Shown: in pieces, positions 23,065 to 35,413 of the stretch
How the letters are laid out: the number at the start of each line of letters is the position of its first letter
Position numbering within the stretch: the stretch's first letter is position 1
DNA from: Heliocybe sulcata
Lineage: Eukaryota > Basidiomycota > Agaricomycetes > Gloeophyllales > Gloeophyllaceae
Length of the DNA: 64,000 bases
Reading direction: 5' to 3'
Assembly: GCA_004369045.1 (NCBI GenBank)
Contig: ML213521.1
Span: forward strand, 261,001-325,000
Made by a program: the position numbers and the translations under genes
Notes under the pieces: model-generated
Told to the model about the DNA's origin: nothing
The model's database searches: none
The model's input: the letters and a program-made list of their open reading frames with translations, nothing else

Positions 23065-25199
23065 ATGACGGTGCTGACTGCTCTTGCCATAGTGGTCTTC
23101 GTCACCGCCTGGATTTTCTCTAGCCGATCGCGACGTCGAGGATTGCCTTCCCCTCCAGGACCCAAAGGCCTGCCCCTCATCGGGAACTTGCTCGACTTCC
23201 CAGCAACATTTCAATGGCTCACATTTGAAAAGTGGCACAAGCAGTACGGTGAGCATGCACCCGTCGATGCGATTTGCCCTTGTTCAAACGCGCATATATA
23301 GGCGACATCGTATACCTCAACTTAGCGGGCCAGTCTCTTGTCATCCTTGGCTCGCCGGAGGCAACGTCTGCCTTCTTTGAAAAGAAGTCTGGGGTCTATT
23401 CCGATCGCCCGCGCTTTGTTATGATCAATGAGCTGTACGTCGCTATGATTGTATCCGCGCATCGCTGAAGCGTTTGTACAGGGTGGGCTGGGAGGAGTTC
23501 GCCATTGGATCCTACAGGTACGGAAATGCATGGCGAGAACTGCGGCGAGTATTCCATCAGCAGTACCATTCGGGCGTGATACCTCCGTACCACCCTGTCT
23601 TCCGGCGGCATGCGCACAGGCTACTTCATAACCTCCTCACGGAGCCGAAAGAGCTTGAGCAGCATCTGTTACAGTGAGTGCATTATTTTCCGTATGTCAG
23701 CCTGTCTTTATTTTCAATACAGTACGGCATCTGCCGTGATATTAGACACTATGTACGGGATCGACGTGGTCGACAGGGATGACCCCTATGTCACCATTGC
23801 GGAGAAGGCCATGGAGGTGATCGTAGAAGCGATAAATCCTGGGGCTTTCCTTGTGGATAGCTTTCCTGCCTGTACGTCCTCAGCGATGTTCTTGTGTTGC
23901 GAATTTACGAGTAACGGGCATCAGTGAAATATGTACCGTCATGGTTTCCTGGAGCCGAATTTCAGAGGAAGGCTCTTCGTTGGAAAGCTTTCATGAAAGA
24001 TATGCTAAACAAGCCATTCGAAGCGGTTAAAGATGACATGGTCTGTATTCCCGTAACCGTTCAGCTTTCCTCAACTAATGGTCGGTGTTGGCTGGTTCGT
24101 TTCCAGCAACAAGGACGTGCGGTGTCATCAATTGCAGCAACCATGCTTCAGGAGATTTCCCAGGATGATGAGGAGCACAGTGAGTATATCATCAAGGCAG
24201 TCGGTGGAGCATCATATGCAGGTATGTCTAGTCTCCCCTGCACCTTTTCCCGCACACCGCTTACTCGTCCCATTCAGCGGGATCCGACACGGTAAGCGTC
24301 TGACTTGCTCACACAGGTGCCTCAGCGGAGCTCAACTCCCCTAGACTTCAGCGACAACGCAGGTCTTCGCCCTAGCAATGGCGATGCACCCACAAGTGCA
24401 GGCCCGAGCTCAGGCGGAGCTGGACGCTGTGGTCGGACCCGACCGATTGCCCGACTTCGACGACCGTCCTAATCTGCCTTACGTTAATGCTATCCTCAAG
24501 GAACTCACCCGCTGGCTCCCGGTGGTACCGCTGGGTACGTCTCATGGATACGCAGGCACATTCGATACTAAAGCAACCTGCGTGGCAGCCGTTCCACATG
24601 CTGCTCTTTCGGACGATGAAGTCCGTGGATATTTTATCCCCAAGGGCACTATTGTTCTTGGAAACAGTTGGTGAGTCTCAGTTTATAGGCACCCGTCTTT
24701 TTCATTGACCTCTCTCATATGCAGGTCAATCCTACGTGATCCGGTTCGATATCCTGAACCGGATCAATTCAAGCCGGAAAGGTTTCTGACTAAGGATGAG
24801 AGCCTGGCCACCGACGTGCCCGACCCGAGTATCGCTGCGTTCGGATATGGTAGACGGTAAGGGCACTTTATGGCATTGCACGAGACACTCAAGCTCATCC
24901 TACGTCCGGGCTCCAGAATTTGCCCGGGACGTCATTTCAGTGACAGCTCTATCTATCTACTGGTTGCATGTATGTTGGCAACGTTCAACATCAGTCCCCC
25001 GATTGGAGAAGACGGGGCTCCCATCAAAATTACAGCCGAGATGTCTGCCGGCGCTGTCTTGTACGTCTCATGTTGTCTTTGTCGACGGAAGTTTCCTGAC
25101 TTTCGGTATGTTAGACGCCCTGCCCGTGTGGACTATATCGTCAAACCACGTTCTGACGCTGCCATCGACTTGATCAACAAGACGGTCGCATTTCAGTGA
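23065..25199 (+). CDS. Cytochrome P450, tandem copy 2
   Basis: Same exon plan as copy 1, starting MTVLTALAIVVFVTAWIFSS and ending in the paralogous sequence LINKTVAFQ. Membrane anchor and hinge PPGPKGLPLIGN are present. The I-helix is AGSDT (14-nt microexon CGGGATCCGACACG, then TSATTQVFALAMAM), K-helix ExxR is ELTR, PERF is KPERFL, and the heme loop is FGYGRRICPGRHFS. The intron after the segment EAVKDDM begins GTCTGT, a less common GT donor shared with copy 3. No stop or frame break was found. The function is as for copy 1: a microsomal monooxygenase of unknown substrate. The upstream ATG region is conserved with copies 1 and 3, supporting the start used. Confidence 0.92.
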
Positions 25200-25983
25200 C
25201 CTCCTAACATATTCGGAGCATAGCGCTGACCTAGTATGTGTCTGTGACGGACGACACAGGCAAGCGTAAACGACTCTGTAGCTTGAGGGATTGTAATTTA
25301 GGTCATTCCAGGACACTGGAGATGCTTCATCCCTCTCAGTAGGACTCGGGTATGTCGAGATATGTTCTCGGTACTCGATGTGTCGAGTTGAGCGGTATGA
25401 CCACACGCACGGTACATTAGTGACCAGAGCATTCTCGGCGGAGCTGATCGAGAAAGCCGTGGTCTCGGACAATGACCTGATATGGCAGTAGTATTGCCTG
25501 TTATGAGACACTCGTTTTAGCCTTTTTGTTCTGTCTCGCTCTTTTAGCTTTACAGGTTTGAATAGGCCTTAACACTTTTAAGACTTGAGCTTGAAGCTTG
25601 AAGGCGGATGTACAATTTCTGCCTACTGTCCACTTCTTACACCTGACGAACGTGTCCTGACTCAAGCATACCATTAATCGACATCGATCTCGTGCTCAGC
25701 GCTGGGTGTTTTTTTACTTCGCTGCTGGTCTTCAGCCGAGAGTTAATTCCGAGTCAACATGATGTGCTCTTCACTGTCTACTGTGCTGTTGCGACCTTAG
25801 GTGACATCTCGCTTCGGGCTTGCGTCGCCGTCGCCTAGTCCGCAATTTGTCTCGTAGTCGCCTGCGCATCGGGTCGCCTAAGGTCGCGACAATGCTTGAA
25901 ACTCTTGCTGACCAGGCCAGGTGGATTGATCCTAGGGCTTCCTTCGCATTACGACTTTAAGATTGGCTCTCTACCGAGGGCGA

Positions 25984-25993
25984 TATATATAAG
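25984..25993 (+). promoter_or_regulatory. TATA box of P450 copy 3
   Basis: TATATATAAG lies 58 nt upstream of the start codon. Copies 1 and 2 have weaker versions (GTATAAC, ATATAAC) at the homologous site, so core promoter strength may differ among the paralogues. Confidence 0.55.
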
Positions 25994-25995
25994 TG

Positions 25996-26022
25996 ATGAA
26001 CTGCAACTGCACTTCGTGCTGA
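25996..26022 (+). promoter_or_regulatory. Upstream mini-ORF of P450 copy 3
   Basis: ATG to TGA frame encoding MNCNCTSC, ending 29 nt before the main ATG. It matches the mini-ORF of copy 2. It starts only a few bases after the TATA box, so it may precede the transcription start. Confidence 0.35.
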
Positions 26023-26051
26023 TTCTCACCGACTGCCTGGTATCTTTCAGC

Positions 26052-28203
26052 ATGACGGTGCTGCCTGCTCTTGCTATAGTGATCCTCCTCACAGCCTGGC
26101 TGTTCTCTAGCCGATCGCGACGCGGCCGATTGCCTCTCCCCCCAGGACCGAAAGGCCTGCCTCTTATTGGCAACTTACTCGACTTCCCGGCAAAATTCCA
26201 ATGGCTCACATTTGACAAGTGGCACGAGCAATACGGTGAGTATGCAACGCTTGTTGCGATTTGTCCTTGTTCACAGACTCGCGTATATAGGCGATATCGT
26301 ATACCTCAACTTGGCGGGCCAGTCTCTCGTCATCCTCGGCTCGCCGGAGGCAACGTCTGCCTTCTTTGACCAAAAGTCCGGGGTGTATTCCGATCGCCCA
26401 CGCTTTGTTATGGTTAATGAGCTGTACGTCGCTATGACTGTACAAGTACATCGCTGAAGAGGCGTGTACAGCATAGGCTGGGAAGAATTCAATGTTGCAT
26501 CGTACCCGTACGGAAATGCATGGCGAGAACTGCGCCGAGTATTCCATCAGCAGTACCATTCAGGTGTCATACCTCGGTACTACCCCATCTTCCGGCGGCA
26601 TGCGCACAGACTCCTCCGAAACCTCCTCGCGCAGCCGAAAGACATTGAGCACCATTTATTACAGTGAGTTCATCGTTTCCGTAAGCCAGCTTGTGTTGTT
26701 GTTCAGCCCTGGTCGTCAGCACGGCATCTGCCATCATATTAGACACTATGTACGGGATAGACGTGGTCGACAGGGATGACCCCTATGTCACCATCGCAGA
26801 CAAAGCCATGGAGGCGATCGTAGAAGCAGCAAATCCCGGGTCTTTCCTTGTGGATAGCTTTCCTGCATGTACGTCTCCACCGACAACCCTGTGTTCCCAG
26901 TTTACAAATAACATGCCATCAGTGAAATATGTGCCATCATGGTTTCCTGGGGCCGAATTCCAGAGGAAGGCTATTCGTTGGAAAGCTCTCATGAAAGATA
27001 TGCTGAACAAGCCTTTCCAAGTGGTTAAGGATGGCATGGTCTGTATTCTCGTAACCGTTCAGCTCGTCTCAACTGATGATTGGTGTTGGGCCGTTCGTTT
27101 CCAGCAACAAGGGCGCGCAATGTCATCAATTGCAGCAACCATGCTTCAGGAAGTTTCCCCAGACGATGAGGAGCACGGCGAGTATGTCATTAAAGCCGTC
27201 GGTGCAGCATCATACGCAGGTACGTCTTGTCTCTCTGCGCATCCTTCTCTACACCACTGACTTGTGCCTTTCAGCGGGATCCGACACGGTGAGCGGCTGA
27301 TTTGCTCACATCCGTAAGCGAAACTCAGCTCCATTAGACTTCAGCGACAACACAGGTATTTGCACTCGCAATGGCGATGCATCCGGAAGTGCAGGCTCGA
27401 GCTCAAGCGGAGCTAGACGCTGTAGTCGGACCCAACCGATTGCCCGACTTCGATGACCGTCCTAATCTGCCTTACGTCAATGCTATCGTCAGGGAACTCG
27501 CCCGCTGGCTGCCAGTGGTACCGCTGGGTACGTCGTCACAGATGTGTTCGTGATATGCGGTACTAAGAGCAACCTGGGTGATAGCCGTTCCACATGCTGC
27601 TTCGGAGGATGATGAAGTCCGTGGCTATTTTATCCCTAAGGGGACTATTATCCTCGGAAACACTTGGTGAGTCTCGATGTATAGACGCCTGGCGTTGTTC
27701 ATTGACTCCCTGGTATGCAGGTCTATTCTACGGGATCCTGTTCGATACCCTGATCCGGATCAATTCAAGCCAGAAAGGTTCCTGACTAAGGATGGGAAAC
27801 TCGCCACCGACGTGCAGGACCCGAGTATCGCTGCGTTTGGATATGGTAGACGGTAGGAGTGTTATTCCATGGCAAGAAACACTCACGCTCACGGACACCA
27901 TTCCCGCTCTTGGGCTCCAGAATCTGTCCGGGACGTCATTTCAGCGACGGCTCTGTTTATTCGCTGGTTTCATGCATGTTGGCAACGTTCAGCATCAGTC
28001 CGCCCATTGGAGAAGATGGGGCTCCCATCAAAATTACAGCCGAGATGTCTGCCGGTGCTGTCTTGTACGTTTCGCATTGTTCTCGTTGAAGGGAGTTTCC
28101 TGACTTTTGGTGTGTTAGACGACCCGCCCGTGTTGACTACATCGTCAAACCACGTTCTGACGCTGCCGTCGAGTTGATAAGGAACACTGCGTATGATGCA
28201 TGA
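26052..28203 (+). CDS. Cytochrome P450, tandem copy 3
   Basis: Third paralogue with the same exon order. It begins MTVLPALAIVILLTAWLFSS and keeps the hinge PPGPKGLPLIGN, I-helix AGSDT on a 14-nt microexon, ExxR as ELAR, KPERFL and heme loop FGYGRRICPGRHFS. The extreme C-terminus has diverged (ELIRNTAYDA instead of LINKTxAFQ). It is closer to copy 2 than to copy 1 in most stretches compared. No frame break is seen. All three genes read in the same direction with about 0.9 kb spacers, as expected of unequal crossing-over. The substrate is unknown. Confidence 0.92.
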
Positions 28204-29316
28204 AGGATTTGCACTGCTGATTCCAAGGAACGCCAGGCGGTATATGCTGCCATAATAAATCCCTGACCCTAAGTCTTGAGAATTATCAGACATTGCAACC
28301 GCTGTCTCTTCTGCTAGGTCGCCAATAGGGGATTCCGAACATCCTGATCGCAGGTGTCTTCGGTTCTTCGAACAAGATCCGCGAGTCACACATATCTCCG
28401 GCTCAGTCATTAACTCGTGCATATCCGTGACGATGGACATTGGGCAAGCGTAAACGACACCGTAGCTCGAGCACACTTTCAAGCGCTGGCAATCCAGGTC
28501 GGCTGCGATGCTTATTCGTACGTCCCAGTGGATCTGGGTATTTCCGCATGTTTTCCTGGACGCTTGATGTTTCGAGTTGAGTGGCACGTTAATGGCCGGA
28601 GAATGTTCGGAGTAAAGGACGTGACCCCATCCAGCAGCAAGATAGCCTGCTATGGAATATGGAATCCTCACTTTTGAGCCTTCTTGTGTTGTTTCGCTCT
28701 TTTAGCTCTATACACGTTTTGCGTAAGCCTTGAAGCTTGAAGCTTAAAAGCACATAAGAATACAACTTCCATCTGACAAATATATTCTTATAAGTATATG
28801 CCATTTCTGCGTCCTTGCAACTGCTTGCAGTCATAGCCCGGGTACTTGGTTGTGTTGTCTATCTACGTAGGCATACTCTACCGTCTTCCTCGTACTCCGT
28901 CGTCGAGTCTTCAGCGTTCCATTTAGACTGTTGTAAGTTTGCCGGGTCCCAAACCGATCTACCCCGCATCGCTTCATATAGCTTCCGAAGCGATGTCCTT
29001 GTCGCGCTTGATGTTGCCGCATAACGATCGCTCGGAGGCTTCTCACATTCACGTCGCCAAACTAGCAATTATTGATCTGGTCTCGAGTGATTTCGACCTC
29101 CTAGCCCGCTCGAGTATTGACATGAAACGTCTCGGCCGCTATAAATTGCATACGGCTGATATCACGCGGACAGTAGACGCGCTACCATAACCCCGGTATT
29201 ACGTTCCAGATTTCCCTTCACCGTTTGACGAAATCCATTCGGCAGCTTGCTTGCGGCAGGCTCACGGGACTTGTCGATGACGCAGAACTCATATGGTCTT
29301 CGCTGCTTAAAACGTG
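28204..29316. other. Spacer between P450 copy 3 and GH31
   Basis: The left part (about 28400-28740) carries decayed copies of the P450 downstream blocks. The right part is the GH31 promoter region. No further gene is supported. Confidence 0.55.
29140..29146 (+). promoter_or_regulatory. Possible TATA box of GH31 gene
   Basis: TATAAAT about 170 nt upstream of the GH31 start codon. Distance is on the long side, so a sizeable 5' leader would be implied. Confidence 0.35.
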
Positions 29317-32300
29317 ATGCAAGTGAAGAGATGGGGTGCTGAGAGACCCTGGCTTCGTACCGCCATGTTCATCGCGTCGTCCCTCGGGTTGCTCTTGTTC
29401 GCGAGCAATGCCATCGCGAGGGAGCCGTCCACACTTCAAAAGAAACTGCTTCCCCAGACATTTGAGGTTGGAAACTCCTCGCATTCGCTGGATGTATCCA
29501 GTTGTCCTGGTGGGTGTTAAAGCGCATATATGGACGAGCGCCGACCTTGACTCCATTATGTCAATATAGGATACACACTGAATGGCCTCCGGGAGACCAC
29601 TGCGGGCATCACAGCTCAGCTATCATTAGCTGGATCAGCCTGTAATGCATTCGGACAAGACATAGCTAACCTCACTATTGACGTTCTTTATGAGACTACA
29701 AGCCGGTGTGTAATAATATTCGTTCTTGTCAGGATTCACCGGCTTACCACGCATTATAGCCTTCACGTCAAGATATACGACACCGCGAATGAACAATTCA
29801 CTATCCCGGAATCAGTAATCGAACGACCTGCAGCGCCAACAACGTCCCTCCAAAACTCCTCGGACCTCGTATTCAACTACGACTCATCGCCCTTCGCGTT
29901 CTGGATTACCCGTCGCTCGGAGCCGGACGCGACGCCTCTGTTCGACACGAGAATCAGCTCCCTGCCTCCTACGCCTATTCCCGCTGTCAATGCGAGCGAT
30001 AGTAGCACCGGCTTTGATGGATTCCCGCTTGTGTTTGAGGATCAGTACTTGCAAATATCCTCTGCTCTTCCCCTCGGCACTAATATATACGGTCTTGGAG
30101 AAGTAGTCGCGAGCAGTGGCTTCAGACGCGATGTAGGTACCGATGGAGGTGCGGGCTCAGTGCAGACATGGTGGGCACGCGACGTTGCCGATCCAATCGA
30201 CGCGAACATGTGAGTGTCATCGCTGATGTCCAATACTATTACGATAGCTCAATCGTTTCGTAGGTATGGGTCTCATCCTATTTATCTCGATCATCGATAC
30301 AACACCACTACGAACACTTCTAAGACGCACGGCGTCTTCCTATTCACGTACGTTTCTTACTATTTCTTAGCTTCCCATTCTGAGTTTTCTCCACAGCTCT
30401 GCAGGTGCTGACGTCCTCCTAGCCACCCCGTCCTCCTCCAACGTCTCCCTAATCGAATACCGTCTCCTCGGCGGCATCCTCGACTTCTATTTCCTCTCTG
30501 GACCCACGCCACAAACTGTGATTGAACAGTACGGTGAGATCGTTGGTCTGCCGACTTGGCAGCCGATGTGGGGATTCGGGTTCCACCTGTGCAGGTGGGG
30601 ATACCATACGGTGAATGACACGAGGGAGGCTGTGACGAGGATGAGAGAGGCGGGGATCCCGTTGGAAGGTGAGCGCTTGGTACCGACTCTGCGGGTTATG
30701 TTGCTAACGCTCAACGTGATTCCAGTCATGTGGAACGATATAGATCTGTACCTCGCGTACCGCGACTTCACGTCGGACCCTGTATCGTTCCCTGGAGAGG
30801 AGATGAGGGCTTTCATCCAGGAACTGGTATGCCCTTACGTCATGTTCTGGAGACCTAGCTGACGGAGGCATTTCACGCAGGCTGCTAATAACCAACATTG
30901 TGAGTAGCACCGTGATTTAGTCAGCGCGCATACCTGGATTATTAATGCTCTGGAACAGACATCCCGATTGTTGATGCGGCTGTCGCTCATCAAGTGAATG
31001 CCACGGATGTTGTGAGTGATACTTCTATCGTAAATTCGACTCGGCTCTGACACGGTGGCATAGTACGACCCTTACACGCGCGGTGTCGAGCTGTACGTCA
31101 CTGAAACTATTATTTCGACTGTTCGACGTATCTCATGCCCGTCCTAGAGATACCTTCATCAAGAACCCCGACGGCTCAGAGTACATTGGGCAGGTCTGGC
31201 CTGGGTATACTGTGGGTCTAGTCCTTGCCTGCAGTCCTCAAGATATGACAACTGATGGAATCTATCTGGATTGCCACAGGCATTCCCCGACTGGTTCGCC
31301 AATAACACACAACAGTGGTGGACGGAAGCGCTGAGGAACTGGTCCGAGGGCGGAGTGGAGTTCTCGGGAATTTGGCTCGACATGAACGAGGCCAGCTCGT
31401 TCTGTGAAGGATCTTGGTGAGTGTTGTTGTGACACTTTGTTCAACATGGGTCGGGACTGATTGTAGGATATCTACAGTGGGTCCAGTGCGAATCTGACCA
31501 ACACCAGCACGCCGTTCCTGCTCCCGGGGGCACCTGGAAACCCCGTGACTGGCTACCCCGAGTGGTACGTCGATTTCCGTGTTGTTGAAGTTAGATGTGT
31601 CATTGACGTCGACTGTTATGCCGCGCAGTTACAATGATACTATCTCTGGACCCAGTGGTAATTTGACTACCAACGGCACCAGCACCTTCTCTTACGGGTC
31701 TGAGGGTACTTCGGCTTTGGTCATGCGCGGTCTGGGTGCCGCGAATGAGACGGGCGTCAATTTGAACACCCCGCCGTATGCCATTCACAATGGTACGTGA
31801 TTGCTTTGAATGCGCTCTACCCTATGCTTACGCTCCGCGGTTCAGGTGCTGGGCCGCTGTCATATAATACTATCGCCAGCAATGCTACGCATGCTCCTGG
31901 TTACGTCGAGCTGGATGTCCACAACATGTGGGGTATGATGGAAGAGAAGGCGACACACCTCGCACTGCTGGACATCCTTCCTGGAAAGCGTCCGTTCTTG
32001 ATCAGCCGGTCGACGTTCCCGTCGTCGGGCAAATGGTCTGGACATTGGGTGGGTACCGGTCTCGATGGAATAATGGTAGGAACGAACGCGGCTGACAGAT
32101 CGTGTAGCTTGGCGATAACTTCAGCAAGTGGCAATACATGTACTTCAGCATCCAGGGCGTGTTGCAATTCCAAATTTATCAGATTCCGATGGTTGGTGCT
32201 GATACTTGCGGATTCAGTGGGTGCTTCTCCCGTGCGAGACAAAGCTTTGTGTATTGATTCCTTCCTAGATGACAATACGGACGAAGAGCTTTGCAACCGT

Positions 32301-33244
32301 TGGATGCAGTTGTCCGCGTTCACGCCGTTCTACAGGAACCACAACACGCTCGGTGCTATCTCGCAAGAGCCGTACGTGTGGGAGAGTGTGGCGAACGCCT
32401 CACGCACTGCCATGGCTGTTCGGTACTCGATGTTGCCGTACTGGGTAGGTTGTCCATTCCGTCCCACCTTCCATCGTCTGATTCATCTCTGGGTTATAGT
32501 ACACCTTGTTCGCTAATTCGTCGACCTACGGCTCACCCGCTGTCCGGGCTCTGTTCTACGAGTTCCCTGACGAGCCTGAGCTGTTCGCTGTGGACAGGCA
32601 GTTCTTGATCGGCCGTGACATCCTTGTCACACCTGTCCTGACTCCTAACGTCAGTACTGTGGATGGTACGTGTCTCACATCGTGCTTTCTGCCGGTCTTC
32701 TTAGACATGCCGTCACTCTCCAGGTGTATTCCCCGGCCGTGGACAGGTGACCTGGCGTGACTGGTACACTCACGAGGCCGTCAACGCTACGTCAGGTGCG
32801 AACACGACGCTGGACGCGCCACTTGGCCACATCAACGTGCACATCCGCGATGGTGCTGCCCTCTTGCTGCACGCGGAGCCCGCTTACACTATCGAAGAGA
32901 CGAGGCAGGGTCCTTACGAGCTCCTGATCTCTGTCGCTACTGATGGTAGTGCGTTCGGCACCGCGTACATTGACGACGGCGTGAGCTCCCCACCCGGACC
33001 AAATACGACTGTTACGTTCTCGGTATCTTCGGGGAAGCTCGATATCAAGAGCGAGGGTGCGTATGAAGTGGGATCAAAGGTGACCAATGTTACGGTGCTG
33101 GGCGTGCAGGAGCCTAAGGAGGTGACGGTTCAAGGCCAAAGCGTGGCTTCGGAACAGTGGCAGTACACGGCAGGATTGGAGAGGTTGGTCGTGAATGGCT
33201 TATCCTTGAGCCTGAACGAGGCTGCAGTTGTAACATGGAACTAA
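29317..33244 (+). CDS. Secreted alpha-glucosidase, GH31
   Basis: Retaining glycoside hydrolase releasing glucose from the non-reducing ends of maltose and starch-type glucans. The N-terminal MFIASSLGLLLFASNAIA is a signal peptide. The order of landmarks is GH31 throughout: LGTNIYGLGEVVASS (N-terminal beta domain), WQPMWGFGFHLCRWGY, then WNDIDLY, then the nucleophile motif GIWLDMNEASSFCEGSW. The acid/base region is HWLGDNFSKW, followed by GADTCGFNDNTDEELC, FTPFYRNHN and the beta-sandwich C-terminus. More than a dozen introns are needed; clear ones include 29510-29569, 29706-29759, 30210-30263, 30348-30396, 30669-30725 and 30900-30958. One exon (30881-30899) is 19 nt. Many Asn-X-Thr/Ser sites fit secretion. 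No lesion was found. It could prefer other alpha-linkages, but the maltase-type motifs favour alpha-1,4. Confidence 0.92.
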
Positions 33245-33517
33245 AGAACTGGCCGTGGTATGCACCGCCATATTGACGGGATATGTGACATGATTAACTA
33301 GCATTGAATGGGATGCTAGTGGTATCGGACATGTGCACGAGAAACCATAATACTCCCAAAGCAGTGAGGTAATGCATGATGGATGGACGGTACGCGACGT
33401 GAAGCCTTTCTGCGTGACCGCGCACAGCGAGAACAGCGACGACAATAAATCAGTATGGATGACCGCAAAGATATATCGCATGACTTCGCACGAGGCCCAA
33501 AACACATCGACCAAGCA

Positions 33518-35413
33518 CTAGTATTCCTTCCAAGTCACTTCAGTGACCCATCTACCCCGACGCTCACCACAAATGAACTTGACTCCAAGATCCCACAGCG
33601 ACTCGAGCTGCTCTCGAGAGACATCTGGACACCCTCTGACATCGACCTTGATTATCTTCGAAGGCTTCACCTCTTCCTGTAAGTCTGTCGGTGAATGGAT
33701 TCCCGCAGCAACATTCGGAGAACTTGTGAGGCCCTTGCGCAGTGCTTTGATTCTTCGCGGGGCTCCGAGGGCGGACGATGCATCCCACGCATTCGCATCA
33801 AATGCCGGCGGGGCGCTCTCAGATGCATTGCGTTTCCTGATAAAATCGGAGAGGACATCGAATTGCATATCTCCGCAGTCTAGGCAGACGAGCTCTTCCA
33901 GGAGCGGACAGACAGTGTTCCTGCGTCCAAAAATGATGGACGTAAGGCCAAGGCACTCGAGTAAGTCTTTTGTCCCGAAACACGAGTCGATCTTCAGGCA
34001 GCGAAGAGACGGAAGATAGCTCAGCGTCTTCTCGCCCAGTGAGTCAGCGGTTAAGATCATACGAAAGAGACTGAGATGCGTAAGGGACGGCATTGCTGGA
34101 ATATGGAAAAGAGATGAGAAAGGAGTTGAGTCCGGCATGCCTCTCGTTTCGAAATCGTCGTTGTCGATGCTTAGGCGCTGGAGGTTAGGGAAGGTTATGC
34201 TCTTGAGACACCAATTGATAGCGCCGAGATCCACATAATGCAGATGCAGCGACTTGAGCGACTTGTACTCGAGAGGCCTATCGAGAAACAGGTTCTGTGC
34301 TAGGCTATATCCTCCGGCAGTGTTGCGCAGATAGAGAGTGAGCGTCTCTAAACACGGCGTTTCGAGGAAGAGGAGAAGTTGGTAAACTTCTTTCGGATAA
34401 ATGAAAGCCCACGTCAGCTCCAAGAGGTTCTGAAGCAGGACTGGACGGTCAGGATGCTCGCTCGTGAATAGCTGCGATAATGGATTGGGCACGAATATGT
34501 CATACGACGGATTACCCTCGATGATAAGGCTTTCGAGCACGGGTGCGTTTCTTGCGAACTTGATAACATGAGATAAACGCAGCTCAGGCTTGCGACCGGG
34601 ACATTTGAGTGTGGCGAAACGGACATTAGAGAATAGCTGCATTGGGAACGCAAGGGGTGATATATGTCGTAGATGCAGGGTTTCCAGCTGGTATGGCGCT
34701 GACATAAATAGTGCAGATTCTTCTCCTGAGAGGTGCATGGGGCCCGGGTACGGCTTGTGGAGTGACAGTCGCAGTGAACGAAGACGGGGAAGGAACGACG
34801 ACAGGCTCTGTATGAAGTTTGTCATGCTTGTGGGGTCCCGAGACTCGCAGGTGAGCGACCGCCACGGCTCGCGCTCAAAGATGAGGTGCGATAACGCAAA
34901 ATCAATTTGTTTTCTCAGCAGCGTGAGATTTTGAGGATGGCGAACTTTCAGCGACGGCAGGAATACCAGGTCCAGCGCGCGTTTGTCTGAGCGTTCCTTG
35001 TAAGCTTGCAGTGCGGCCTGAGCTCCCGGTGCAGCCACATCGCCGCGCAGAAGTATCACCGCCCAATACCGCGAGTTAGACAGCAGTAGGTCCCGCCATG
35101 CGTGGCACACCTGCGCAAGCGTGATAGCCCGATAGAAACCCTCCGAAGAGTCGTCCGCGCTGTCCAACTGGTCTTCCTGCAAAAGCAGGATGTCGAATAT
35201 TCGGTACCATAACTCCGGTAGCAGTTTGTAGTGCAGGCCTTCGAGCACGACGCGTTTGATGCGCAGACGGTCAATCTCTGATTGAATGGCCCGGAGTTTC
35301 TGCTCTCCTTCATTGCGCTCGGATTCTAGACGTTCCAGCAGATCATCGGTTTGCGCGAGATGAGCTTGGAGCTGGACTCTATTCAGCCCGGTGTTCGTCG
35401 TAAGAGGCCCCAT
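33518..35413 (-). CDS. F-box domain protein
   Basis: Single-exon gene of 631 codons. The N-terminus is a coiled coil (AHLAQTDDLLERLESERNEG) followed by an F-box-like motif, KLLPELWYRIFDILLLQ, and the conserved AQVCHAWRDLLLSNSRYWAV. The remainder is a leucine-rich series of irregular repeats such as LKSLHLHYVDL and PSLTHLSLFRMIL. This coiled-coil plus F-box plus LRR-like layout is highly expanded in agaricomycetes. By family knowledge such proteins link substrates to SCF ubiquitin ligases through Skp1; the target here is unknown. The gene is tail-to-tail with the GH31 gene. Confidence 0.88.
   Translation of the reverse strand: MGPLTTNTGLNRVQLQAHLAQTDDLLERLESERNEGEQKLRAIQSEIDRLRIKRVVLEGLHYKLLPELWYRIFDILLLQEDQLDSADDSSEGFYRAITLAQVCHAWRDLLLSNSRYWAVILLRGDVAAPGAQAALQAYKERSDKRALDLVFLPSLKVRHPQNLTLLRKQIDFALSHLIFEREPWRSLTCESRDPTSMTNFIQSLSSFLPRLRSLRLSLHKPYPGPMHLSGEESALFMSAPYQLETLHLRHISPLAFPMQLFSNVRFATLKCPGRKPELRLSHVIKFARNAPVLESLIIEGNPSYDIFVPNPLSQLFTSEHPDRPVLLQNLLELTWAFIYPKEVYQLLLFLETPCLETLTLYLRNTAGGYSLAQNLFLDRPLEYKSLKSLHLHYVDLGAINWCLKSITFPNLQRLSIDNDDFETRGMPDSTPFSSLFHIPAMPSLTHLSLFRMILTADSLGEKTLSYLPSLRCLKIDSCFGTKDLLECLGLTSIIFGRRNTVCPLLEELVCLDCGDMQFDVLSDFIRKRNASESAPPAFDANAWDASSALGAPRRIKALRKGLTSSPNVAAGIHSPTDLQEEVKPSKIIKVDVRGCPDVSREQLESLWDLGVKFICGERRGRWVTEVTWKEY

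Larger units (their letters stand above)
25200..26051. repeat. Duplicated P450 intergenic block, copy 2
   Basis: Counterpart of 22104-23064, with the conserved blocks CAAGCGTAAACGACTC and CTCGCTCTTTTAGCTTT. It contains the promoter of copy 3 at its right end. No gene lies in it. Confidence 0.75.

Noticed and set aside
19937-33244. P450 trio plus GH31 as a secondary-metabolite gene cluster
   Set aside because: No backbone synthase (PKS, NRPS or terpene synthase), no transferase and no pathway transporter are present; GH31 is a carbohydrate enzyme, so proximity is likely incidental.
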